Below, one piece after another: positions 22,745 through 30,817 of a DNA stretch of 64,000 nt; the first letter of the stretch is position 1; each line of letters starts with the position of its first letter. The notes under the pieces are model-generated. The model saw only the letters and a list, made by a program, of their open reading frames with translations. It was not told the origin of the DNA and made no database searches. The position numbers were made by a program, and so were the translations under genes. The DNA is from CAZQQU01 sp964595625 (GTDB taxonomy: Bacteria; Bacteroidota; Bacteroidia; Flavobacteriales; Flavobacteriaceae), in contig CAZQQU010000007.1 of assembly GCA_964595625.1 (NCBI GenBank), positions 1 through 64,000 of the forward strand, given 5' to 3'.

Positions 22745-23641
22745 TTAAATTAAATTTTTAGAGGTTTTTCGGCGTAATTTTAGATATCCGTTGAGAATGA
22801 CGGTGGCCAGAATGATAAAAGCGCCGTAATAAAACTGAGGACTCATATATTCTTTGTCTCCTAAAATTATCAGTGCTAAAATAATACCGTACACCGGTTC
22901 CATATTGATCGTCAGCATGACGGTATAAGGTTTGATCCATTTCATCACGTGAATGGATGCAATAAAAGCATAGGCCGTACAGGCCGAAGCTAAAATGAAA
23001 ATATAGATCCAGTCTTGGGAAGAAAGTTTAAAAAATTCGGGGGTCATACTTCCGGAAAAAAGCAAGTACAATCCCACTAATACTACTCCAAAAAGCAATT
23101 CCCAAAAAGAAATGGTGGACGCCGGATATTTTTCAGCAAATTTTCCATTAATTACCGAAAACAAGGCACTTAAAAAAGCACTGAGTAAGGCTAGTAAAAT
23201 TCCTAAAGTGTATTGGGTTTCAACCTTAAAAATAATATACAAACCTACTATCACCACCAGTCCGAATAACACTTCGTATACAATGATTTTTCTACGGTAA
23301 AAAAGGGGTTCTAGCAAAGATGCAAAAAAAGCACCGGTGGATAATACGGCTAAGGTAACTGACACATTAGAAACTTTGATAGCCGCAAAGAAGGTAATCC
23401 AATGGGAGGCAATAATTAAACCACTCACTATAAAAGCCAGTAACTGTTTTTTACTGACTCTTAGATTGACTTTAAACACAGTAACAAACCCGGCGACCAG
23501 TATTACCGCCAAGGTCATCCGATACCAAACCAACGGAATGGCCGCAATCGAAATTAGATGTCCTAATACCGCTGTAAACCCCCATATAAAAACAATGAAG
23601 TGTAGGTGTAGGTAATTTAAAAATTTACTTTCTGGATGCAT
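22745..23641 (-). CDS. DMT-superfamily (EamA) permease
   Basis: This 298-residue membrane protein has ten predicted helices in two EamA repeats (HFIVFIWGFTAVLGHLISI at the start; YPASTISFWELLFGVVLVGL opening the second). It would export or import small metabolites; the substrate cannot be read from the sequence. Its start overlaps the end of the LptF/G-type gene by 17 bases, so the two are co-transcribed with tgt. Confidence 0.88.
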   Translation of the reverse strand: MHPESKFLNYLHLHFIVFIWGFTAVLGHLISIAAIPLVWYRMTLAVILVAGFVTVFKVNLRVSKKQLLAFIVSGLIIASHWITFFAAIKVSNVSVTLAVLSTGAFFASLLEPLFYRRKIIVYEVLFGLVVIVGLYIIFKVETQYTLGILLALLSAFLSALFSVINGKFAEKYPASTISFWELLFGVVLVGLYLLFSGSMTPEFFKLSSQDWIYIFILASACTAYAFIASIHVMKWIKPYTVMLTINMEPVYGIILALIILGDKEYMSPQFYYGAFIILATVILNGYLKLRRKTSKNLI

Positions 23642-24704
23642 ATATTAAGTAAATGGCTACTAAACCGAAAACTATATTAGGAAACCACACGGCCAAAAAT
23701 GGTGAAAAATCAGATTGCTCGGCAATGGTACCAAATACTTTATCAAAAAAGATATAAACCATCCCGATTGATATACCGATCGCTAAATTAACCCCCATAC
23801 CACCCCGCCTTTTTTTAGAAGAGACTGCAACGGCAATAATGGTGAGTATATAAGCCGACACCGGTATGCTCCACCGTTTGTAGCGTTCTACCAAGTATCT
23901 ATTAATATTAGAAGATCCCCGGGCCTTTTCTCGTTCAATAAAATCATTTAACTCTTTATAATTCAAGGTCTGTGCTATATAAGTTACCGGTGTAAGCTCG
24001 TTAATATCAAAAGTAAATAAAGTATCTAGCGTTCTACCCGATTCGATTTTATCTGCATTTTCACCCACCGTTCTTTTTACGTAATTGGTAAGGGTATAAG
24101 TAGTGTCTGTCGCATTGAACTTGATTTGGTCTGCGGTTATCTTAATTTTCAATTGGTTACCATCAAATTGTTCCAAACTAAAGTTAGTACCTGATTGTTG
24201 ATTGACATTAAAGCGGCTGGCATAGATATATTCGTTGGGGCTAATTTGCCGAAACACATTCGAAGCATCCCGATCGGCTCTTCCTTTTTTGAGATAACGA
24301 AAGGAAAATTCATTAAATCCTTCGCTGGCTCGGGGCGCTAAATACATGCCCATAAAAAAAGCGCCTATACAAACAAAGGTGGCTCCAATTACGTAGGGAC
24401 GTAAAAAACGGGTATATGAAATACCACTGCTCAACAAGGCAATTACCTCGGTTTGATTGGTCATTTTGGAAGTAAACCAGATAACCGCCAAAAACAAAAA
24501 AAGTGGAAAAAGCAGGTTAGCAAAATAAATGGTGAAATGCCCATAATAAATCAGCACTTCACTTAAAGGCACTTGATTTTCAAGTATTTTACCAATTTTC
24601 TCAGCTAGGTTTACCGTTATTCCGATAGGTATAAAAAGTAACAACAGCATCAAAAAAGTGCCAAAGTATTTTTTCAAAATATAACGGTCTATAATTTTGA
24701 ACAT
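23625..24704 (-). CDS. LptF/LptG-family lipopolysaccharide export permease
   Basis: The 359-residue protein starts MFKIIDRYILKKYFGTFLMLLL, the typical opening of YjgP/YjgQ proteins, has three N-terminal helices, a periplasmic beta-rich domain (about 130-265; ISPNEYIYASRFN, DQIKFNATDTTYTL) and three C-terminal helices ending VFGLVAIYLIYASRK. It forms the membrane part of the LptB2FG transporter that lifts LPS out of the inner membrane. It starts 5 bases after tgt. LptF and LptG cannot be told apart here. Confidence 0.88.
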   Translation of the reverse strand: MFKIIDRYILKKYFGTFLMLLLLFIPIGITVNLAEKIGKILENQVPLSEVLIYYGHFTIYFANLLFPLFLFLAVIWFTSKMTNQTEVIALLSSGISYTRFLRPYVIGATFVCIGAFFMGMYLAPRASEGFNEFSFRYLKKGRADRDASNVFRQISPNEYIYASRFNVNQQSGTNFSLEQFDGNQLKIKITADQIKFNATDTTYTLTNYVKRTVGENADKIESGRTLDTLFTFDINELTPVTYIAQTLNYKELNDFIEREKARGSSNINRYLVERYKRWSIPVSAYILTIIAVAVSSKKRRGGMGVNLAIGISIGMVYIFFDKVFGTIAEQSDFSPFLAVWFPNIVFGLVAIYLIYASRK

Positions 24705-24709
24705 CAGCC

Positions 24710-25840
24710 TTAGAGTTTGTTGTTCATTTGCCGAACCATGCTGTTTTTCCAGCTAGTAAAATCTCCTGCTAAGATATGTTTTCTGGCTTCACGAACCAAC
24801 CACATATAAAATCCCAAATTGTGAATGGTGGCTATTTGTTTGCCCAGCATTTCATTAACGGTAAATAAGTGTCTTAAATATGCCTTCGAGTAAGCCGTAT
24901 CTACAAAAGTGAGTCTCATGGAATCGATCGGAGAAAAATCGTCTTCCCATTTTTTATTTTTAATATTTAGAGTACCATGGGCGGTAAAGAGCATCCCATT
25001 ACGAGCATTTCGGGTGGGCATCACACAATCAAACATATCGATTCCCAGGGCGATATTCTCTAAAATATTAATGGGTGTACCCACTCCCATCAAGTAGCGA
25101 GGCTTATCTGCTGGAAGAATTTCGGTAACGGCTTCGGTCATGGCATACATCTCTTCGTGAGGCTCTCCTACCGACAAACCGCCAATGGCATTCCCGACAG
25201 CATTTTTAGAGGCGATATATTCGGCAGATTGCACGCGTAATTCTTTGTACACACTGCCCTGAACAATAGGAAAAAAAGCTTGCGAATAGCCGTATTTTTC
25301 GGGTACTTTATTGAGATGGGTTATACAGCGATCCAGCCACCGGTGAGTCATATGCATCGATTTTTGAGCATAGCGAAAATCACAGGGATAAGGTGTACAC
25401 TCGTCAAAGGCCATAATGATATCGGCCCCAATACTACGTTGTATTTCCATCACCTTTTCAGGGCTAAACACATGGTAACTGCCGTCTATATGACTCTTAA
25501 ACTTGACACCTTCTTCTTTGATTTTCCGATTGGCAGACAACGAATACACCTGATAGCCTCCGCTGTCGGTAAGTATATTTCGATCCCAATTCATAAATTT
25601 ATGCAATCCCCCCGCTTTTTCTAAAATGGGTACTTGAGGTCGTAAATACAGGTGGTAGGTATTTCCGAGTATAATATCCGGCTGGATATCCTCTTGGAGT
25701 TCGCGTTGGTGTACTCCTTTTACAGTACCTACAGTACCCACCGGCATAAAAATAGGAGTTTCTATACGGCCATGGTCGGTGGTAATAGTCCCGGCTCTAG
25801 CGCGACTGGCGGCATCGGTTTGCAAAAGCTCAAATGTCAT
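24710..25840 (-). CDS. tgt: tRNA-guanine transglycosylase
   Basis: Tgt exchanges guanine 34 of certain tRNAs for the queuosine precursor. The 376 residues show GNTYHLYLRPQ, the active-site aspartate in LTDSGGYQVYSLS, GGLSVGEPHEEM, and the nucleophile region GIDMFDCVMPTRNARNG. The C-terminal zinc site of most bacterial enzymes (C-x-C-x2-C plus His) is not present: the segment reads DSMRLTFVDTAYSKAYLRHLF, with only the later IHN histidine kept. This looks like a lineage trait rather than damage. First gene of tgt-lptF/G-eamA. Confidence 0.95.
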   Translation of the reverse strand: MTFELLQTDAASRARAGTITTDHGRIETPIFMPVGTVGTVKGVHQRELQEDIQPDIILGNTYHLYLRPQVPILEKAGGLHKFMNWDRNILTDSGGYQVYSLSANRKIKEEGVKFKSHIDGSYHVFSPEKVMEIQRSIGADIIMAFDECTPYPCDFRYAQKSMHMTHRWLDRCITHLNKVPEKYGYSQAFFPIVQGSVYKELRVQSAEYIASKNAVGNAIGGLSVGEPHEEMYAMTEAVTEILPADKPRYLMGVGTPINILENIALGIDMFDCVMPTRNARNGMLFTAHGTLNIKNKKWEDDFSPIDSMRLTFVDTAYSKAYLRHLFTVNEMLGKQIATIHNLGFYMWLVREARKHILAGDFTSWKNSMVRQMNNKL

Positions 25841-25926
25841 ACATACCTAGTTGGCTGGCAAAGATAGGGAGATTTCACGGAAATTATTGGAGGTTATTTT
25901 TTCAGTTTCTAAATAAATTAGGTCTG

Positions 25927-25948
25927 TATCGCTTTCGCGAAAGCGATA
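25927..25948. repeat. 22-base perfect palindrome with CGCTTTCGCGAAAGCG core
   Basis: The 22 bases are their own reverse complement, with core CGCTTTCGCGAAAGCG and outer TAT/ATA. It lies between the divergent tgt and amidohydrolase genes. A partial match, ATCGCTTTCGCGAAA, occurs at 49536-49550. Confidence 0.7.
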
Positions 25949-26020
25949 AAAAAACATATTTGGAATCAAATATTGTGCATTTCTGTATTTTAACTAAATT
26001 TACACAAAACAAAAATTCCT

Positions 26021-27112
26021 GTGAATACACCCAAAAAACTACGCATCAACGGACACTCCCATTTATTGCCTTATCCCGAAGAAATACCGGCGTTTATGAA
26101 AGACAAAGGTATTTTTTGGGTGGACAATGACCGCAAGTATATGTTGCAAAAAAATTGGAGTCGACCGGTTACCGATTCGAGTTTTTTTCTTCAAGAAAAA
26201 TTGGAGTGGATGGAACGATTTAAAATTGACCATGCAGTTGTGCTCAATCTTTCCCAACTGTATGGCAATGGATTGCGGGTCGAAGAAATGAAACAAGCCC
26301 TGCGGTTTCAAAACGATTTTAATGCCCGGATACAACACGACTATCCCTCTAAATTTACCTGCGGTTTTGTAGTGCACCCAGGACTTATCAAAGGAGCACT
26401 TTGGGAAATAGAACGCTGTGTAGAAGAGTTAAATATGCAGCTACTCTGTCTTCCGACGCATTATATGGACACGATTGGTACGTGGCGCTGTATTTTTGAT
26501 GAAGAAAACGAGCCCATTTTTGAATTGGCCAGTCACTACAATTTGGCTTTGGAAATTCATCCCTATGATGGTGAAAAGTTTATCCATCTCGAAAATACTG
26601 CTTGGCGGTTTCATCTGATCTGGATGTTGGCACAGTGTGCGGATGCCTATCACTTTTTGACCCTAAACGGCTACCAAGATAAATTTCCCAATATGCGAAC
26701 CTGTTTTGCACACGGAGGGCAATTGGCGCAAATAAATTTGGGAAGACGCATACAAGGATTTGACGGCCGTCCCGACTTATTTGAAGGCAAACAACACCCT
26801 AGAAAAGCGGTGGGACATAAAAACATATATTTTGATACCTTGGTACACGATACCGGTTCACTCGAATTGCTTATTAAAAATCAGACCTATAAACAGGTTT
26901 TGATGGGGTTAGACGATCCCTACCCTTTAGGAGAAATGGAGAGTGAACGCCAGTCGTCCTACCCCGGAAAAATACTTGATTTGGCCATAGAAAGAAACAT
27001 CATTACACCCGATCAAAGCGACGCTATTTGGTGTGATAATGTAATTAACTGGTTGTATGGAGATGACCAACAAGGAAAAAATAAATTAATCGAGCGGATA
27101 CTGAAAAAATAA
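26021..27112 (+). CDS. Amidohydrolase-2 family protein, ACMSD-like
   Basis: The gene begins with GTG. The 363 residues fit the family of 2-amino-3-carboxymuconate-6-semialdehyde decarboxylase: an N-terminal metal motif NGHSHLLP (His-x-His at 12 and 14), LEIHPYDGE, CFAHGGQLAQIN, and MGLDDPYPLGEME with the catalytic aspartate. ACMSD removes carboxylate from a kynurenine-pathway intermediate, diverting tryptophan carbon from NAD synthesis. No other kynurenine genes are adjacent, so the specific reaction is inferred from motif order. An O-methyltransferase follows 75 bases later. Confidence 0.8.
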   Translation: MNTPKKLRINGHSHLLPYPEEIPAFMKDKGIFWVDNDRKYMLQKNWSRPVTDSSFFLQEKLEWMERFKIDHAVVLNLSQLYGNGLRVEEMKQALRFQNDFNARIQHDYPSKFTCGFVVHPGLIKGALWEIERCVEELNMQLLCLPTHYMDTIGTWRCIFDEENEPIFELASHYNLALEIHPYDGEKFIHLENTAWRFHLIWMLAQCADAYHFLTLNGYQDKFPNMRTCFAHGGQLAQINLGRRIQGFDGRPDLFEGKQHPRKAVGHKNIYFDTLVHDTGSLELLIKNQTYKQVLMGLDDPYPLGEMESERQSSYPGKILDLAIERNIITPDQSDAIWCDNVINWLYGDDQQGKNKLIERILKK

Positions 27113-27187
27113 CTCGCTTAGCTCCTACTCAACCCCAAGAGAGCATTCGTTTTTGTAGGTAGTAGATACGGAGAAAACAATTACATT

Positions 27188-27829
27188 ATGGAATTCATAC
27201 CCGAAAACATAGATCGTTACGTCAGTACGCATTCTCAGGAAGAACCTGAATTGTTACAAAAACTCAACCGAGAAACTTGGACCAAGGTTTTACAACCAAG
27301 AATGCTGAGTGGTCATTTTCAAGGCAGGGTATTGAGTATGCTTTCTAAAATCATACATCCGTTAAATATTTTAGAAATAGGCACTTATACCGGATATTCG
27401 GCATTGTGTTTAGCCGAAGGAATACAACCTGAAGGACAACTGCACACCATTGATATCAATGAAGAATTATACGACTTGCAACGTAAATATTTTGATTTGT
27501 CGGGTAAGGGGGACCAAATTATACAACACGTAGGTAATGCAATAGATATTATTCCTACGCTTGATTTAAAATTCGATCTGGCGTTTATTGATGCCGATAA
27601 AAGCAATTACCCCCAATACTTTGAATTAATTTTACCCAAAATGAATTCGGGTGGAGTGATTTTGTCAGACAACGTTTTGTGGAGCGGAAAAGTGGTTGAG
27701 CCCTTGCAAAAAAACGATGTGGATACAGCAGCCCTGATTACCTACAACCAAATGATTAACCAACATCCCGCCGTAGAAACCGTTCTGCTTCCCATTCGAG
27801 ACGGTTTGACCATTACCCGAGTCAAATAA
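27188..27829 (+). CDS. Class I SAM-dependent O-methyltransferase
   Basis: The 213 residues match the caffeoyl-CoA/catechol O-methyltransferase group: SAM-binding loop LEIGTYTGYSALCLAEG (about 58-74), HTIDINEE, FDLAFIDADKSNY with the metal-binding aspartates, and GGVILSDNVLWSGKV. It is cytoplasmic. The natural acceptor cannot be named; homologues in flavobacteria are annotated only at family level. It probably shares a transcript with the ACMSD-like gene. Confidence 0.9.
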   Translation: MEFIPENIDRYVSTHSQEEPELLQKLNRETWTKVLQPRMLSGHFQGRVLSMLSKIIHPLNILEIGTYTGYSALCLAEGIQPEGQLHTIDINEELYDLQRKYFDLSGKGDQIIQHVGNAIDIIPTLDLKFDLAFIDADKSNYPQYFELILPKMNSGGVILSDNVLWSGKVVEPLQKNDVDTAALITYNQMINQHPAVETVLLPIRDGLTITRVK

Positions 27830-27907
27830 CTAACGACCGGATTTGAGGTATTAATGAGAGAGTGGAATTACTCATTCTTCCAAAAAACAGCATCAACCGC
27901 AATACTA

Positions 27908-28462
27908 TCATTCCGTAACCAACTGACGAACCCGAGTATAATAAACCCCAACAGCTATGCAGCTACCAATTAATGCTCCTACCAAAATATCAGACGGGTA
28001 GTGAACTCCTACGACTAAGCGGCTGGTAGCAAATAACAAAGGAAAAATAAAGACTAGGTAAGTCCATCGGGTATATTTTTTAAAAAGAAAAACGGTGAAT
28101 GTGGCCAATAAAAAAGAGAAGGAGGCATGACCTGAATAAAAGCTATAATTATCGGGCAGGCTAACTAGCTGTAATTGAGTTAGTAAATGATCTTCATAAA
28201 AAGGACGGGGACGTTTAACCAAAAACTTAATGGTATGCATCAAAAACACATTTAACAATCCGCTTCCGGTTAAATAAAAGAGAATATATTTTCCTTTGGG
28301 ACGACCAAAACAGCTAAAAATAAAATAAATAACCGCTACAAAAAGTGGAATCCAAAAGAGTGTATTAGTTACTAAGGCCCAAAAGTTTGTATCCTTACCG
28401 AGTAAATGAAGGTTAAAGAACAACAGCCACTTTTCATCCCACTGTTGAAGGGCTTCCATCAC
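27908..28462 (-). CDS. PAP2-family membrane phosphatase
   Basis: The 184-residue protein has about five membrane helices and the three phosphatase motifs: KFLVKRPRP (K-x6-R-P), YSGHASF (variant of PSGH) and SRLVVGVHYPSD (S-R-x5-H-x3-D). Members dephosphorylate lipid phosphates such as undecaprenyl diphosphate or phosphatidate. Its ATG overlaps the end of the tatA gene by four bases, so the two are coupled. Confidence 0.92.
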   Translation of the reverse strand: MMEALQQWDEKWLLFFNLHLLGKDTNFWALVTNTLFWIPLFVAVIYFIFSCFGRPKGKYILFYLTGSGLLNVFLMHTIKFLVKRPRPFYEDHLLTQLQLVSLPDNYSFYSGHASFSFLLATFTVFLFKKYTRWTYLVFIFPLLFATSRLVVGVHYPSDILVGALIGSCIAVGVYYTRVRQLVTE

Positions 28463-28749
28463 TTAAAAGTGCGCTTTACAGGACCGGAAATTTGATCAAT
28501 GTCTTCTTTGACACTATCAATTTCTTTCTTGACATCTTGGGTGATATCGACATCTAAACCTTGTTCTTCCGCACTTTTGGCTATTTCGCTTTTAATATCA
28601 TTGGCAGCATTTTTAATCTGCTTAATACCTCTGCCTAAGTTGCGTGCAATATCGGGGATTTTGTCTGCCCCAAATAACATCAAAGCAATAAATAGCACAA
28701 AAGCAATTTGTGCCGGACTAAGAAATAAAAATGTGGGTGCAAAAATCAT
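28459..28749 (-). CDS. tatA: Sec-independent translocase TatA/TatE
   Basis: The 96 residues show one membrane helix (PAQIAFVLFIALMLFGADKIP) with the FG hinge, an amphipathic helix (DIARNLGRGIKQIKNAANDI) and an acidic tail, the typical TatA build. TatA forms the channel-like part that moves folded twin-arginine substrates. No tatC is adjacent. It is followed by a PAP2 phosphatase in overlap and is divergent from rmuC. Confidence 0.9.
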   Translation of the reverse strand: MIFAPTFLFLSPAQIAFVLFIALMLFGADKIPDIARNLGRGIKQIKNAANDIKSEIAKSAEEQGLDVDITQDVKKEIDSVKEDIDQISGPVKRTFK

Positions 28750-28879
28750 AGTACAAAATTACAAAAATCTCGTGGTGCAACCATTTTTAAACGGCAATTT
28801 TTGTTTGGGGGATTTTCCTGCTGAAAGATCACCTCCTTCGCCTTTTAATTTTTTATATTTACCCTGTTAAATTATAAAT

Positions 28880-30217
28880 ATGGGTGAAATAGGCATTTAT
28901 GTGTTGCTCATTGTCTTAGCCGGAGGCTTGGGTTATTTATTGGCGTACGTTTCGGCCAAATCAAAAATCAGTTCCCAAGTGGAACGCCTACGCTTATTGG
29001 AAGAGAACGAACTCAAATTAAACGATCGCTTGGCTTTTAGCGAAAGTGAAAAAGAAACCCTGCGTCGAGAACGCGAGGAATTTCAAAATTTATTGACCAA
29101 AAAATCTTCCGATTTAGAACATTTGATGCGTCGCAATGAGGAGCAAAAACAGGAAGTCAAAGAACTGCAAGCGCATTTTCAAAAAGAATTTGAAAATCTG
29201 GCCAATAAAATTTTAGAAGAAAAAACAGAGAAATTTACTCAAAAGAATAAAGAAAACATTGATTTGATTCTTAAACCTTTACAGGAAAAAATCAAAAACT
29301 TTGAAGAAAAAGTAGAACAAAACAGTAAGGATTTTATCGAACGGCATGCCCAGCTGGGACAACACCTGCGGATACTTCACGAACAAAGTCAGAAAATTAG
29401 CGAAGATGCCATTAACTTAACGAAAGCCCTCAAAGGGGAAAGTAAAACTCAAGGAAATTGGGGCGAACTGATATTAGAGCGGGTTTTAGAAAGAAGCGGT
29501 TTGACCAAAGACCGGGAGTATTTTGTTCAGCAGACCAATCAAGATTCGGACGGTAATAAATTAATTCCGGATGTGGTTATCCATTTGCCCAACGACAAAA
29601 AAATGGTGATTGACTCCAAAGTTTCTCTGACGGCCTATGAAAGGTATGTCAACGAAGAAGACGAAACGGTAAAACTCCAACATTTAAAAGAGCATATCCG
29701 GTCTCTACACAATCACATCAAACAACTCAGTCAAAAAAAATACGAAGACCTCTACAAAATGACTTCGCCCGATTTTGTGCTGATGTTTATTCCCATTGAA
29801 CCGGCTTTGTATTTGGCGCAAAACAACGATTCGTCCTTTTTCTACACCGCTTTTCAGCAAAATATTTTACTAGTCAGTCCCACGACTCTACTTTCGACGC
29901 TACGAACCATCGACGCCATTTGGAGCAATGAAAAGCAACACCAAAATGCCTTAGAAATCGCCCAACACGCCAGTTCGCTTTACCATAAATTTAAAATCCT
30001 CCTAGACGATTTAGAAACCGTAGGCAACCGATTAAAATCGACTTCTACTGCCTATCAAGATGCCATGAGAAAACTTACCGGAAATCAAAATCTAATTAAG
30101 GATATTCACAAGCTAGAACAACTCGGTATTGCACCCAAGCAGAAGATATCTCAAAAATGGATAGAACGGGCTCAAACTGAAGGAGAACAACTTTCCTTAG
30201 AAGAGGGCGACTCCTAA
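28880..30217 (+). CDS. rmuC: DNA recombination protein RmuC
   Basis: The 445 residues start with a membrane helix (YVLLIVLAGGLGYLLAYVSA), then a long coiled coil (about 30-165, heavy in Glu, Lys, Gln) and the RmuC nuclease-like domain with KTQGNWGELILERVLERSGL, PDVVIHLPNDKKMVIDSKVSL and FVLMFIPIEPAL. RmuC limits inversions at short repeats; the core is related to restriction-type nuclease folds (the D-S-K of VIDSKVS). Normal length for the family. Confidence 0.93.
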   Translation: MGEIGIYVLLIVLAGGLGYLLAYVSAKSKISSQVERLRLLEENELKLNDRLAFSESEKETLRREREEFQNLLTKKSSDLEHLMRRNEEQKQEVKELQAHFQKEFENLANKILEEKTEKFTQKNKENIDLILKPLQEKIKNFEEKVEQNSKDFIERHAQLGQHLRILHEQSQKISEDAINLTKALKGESKTQGNWGELILERVLERSGLTKDREYFVQQTNQDSDGNKLIPDVVIHLPNDKKMVIDSKVSLTAYERYVNEEDETVKLQHLKEHIRSLHNHIKQLSQKKYEDLYKMTSPDFVLMFIPIEPALYLAQNNDSSFFYTAFQQNILLVSPTTLLSTLRTIDAIWSNEKQHQNALEIAQHASSLYHKFKILLDDLETVGNRLKSTSTAYQDAMRKLTGNQNLIKDIHKLEQLGIAPKQKISQKWIERAQTEGEQLSLEEGDS

Positions 30218-30288
30218 TCCTTTTTTTTCGGAAAAGAAACACCCCGCCTTCTTATTTAGTTTAAATTTGTAGAGTAAAACCTTCGATT

Positions 30289-30816
30289 ATGAGTACTGTA
30301 GAAAAAAACCAAGCAACCATCAAGCCCAAAACCCCTCAAATACAAGAACTTATTAATTCTACCAAAACTTTGATCCTGGCTACTCTCGACGCCGATAATC
30401 GTCCCACAGCCAGCTACGCACCGTATGTGTATTGGGGTAAAAGCTTTTATATTTTGGTATCGTTTATGGCTAAGCACACCCGCAATTTACGAGACCGAAA
30501 AAAAGTTTCATTGATGCTAATCGAAGACGAGTCGGCTACCCGACAGATTTATGCCCGCGACCGAATTACTATAGACAGCGAGGCGGAGTTAGTAGCGACA
30601 AATACTACTGAATATACGGAAGTACTAACTGCTTTACAGCAACGGCATGGTAAAATTGTAGAAGTACTTTCAAATTTAGAAGATTTTGTACTGTTTCGAT
30701 TGAAGCCCCAACAGGGAAACTACGTCAATGGATTTGGTAGTGCCTATTTTGTGGATGCTGATCTACAAGTGATAGAGCACCGAAAAGGCGCTCACGGTGC
30801 ACAAAATAACAATTAG
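30289..30816 (+). CDS. HugZ-type heme-utilisation protein
   Basis: The 175 residues form a split-barrel of the pyridoxamine-phosphate-oxidase fold: LINSTKTLILATLDADNRPTAS, then APYVYWGKSFYILVS, SLMLIEDE and a C-terminal GNYVNGFGSAYFVD typical of HugZ-like heme oxygenases. It might degrade heme or bind it; no TonB heme receptor lies next to it. A TAAATTTG element at 30262-30269 fits the -7 promoter box. Its stop is two bases from the stop of the convergent acs gene. Confidence 0.75.
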   Translation: MSTVEKNQATIKPKTPQIQELINSTKTLILATLDADNRPTASYAPYVYWGKSFYILVSFMAKHTRNLRDRKKVSLMLIEDESATRQIYARDRITIDSEAELVATNTTEYTEVLTALQQRHGKIVEVLSNLEDFVLFRLKPQQGNYVNGFGSAYFVDADLQVIEHRKGAHGAQNNN

Positions 30817-30817
30817 T

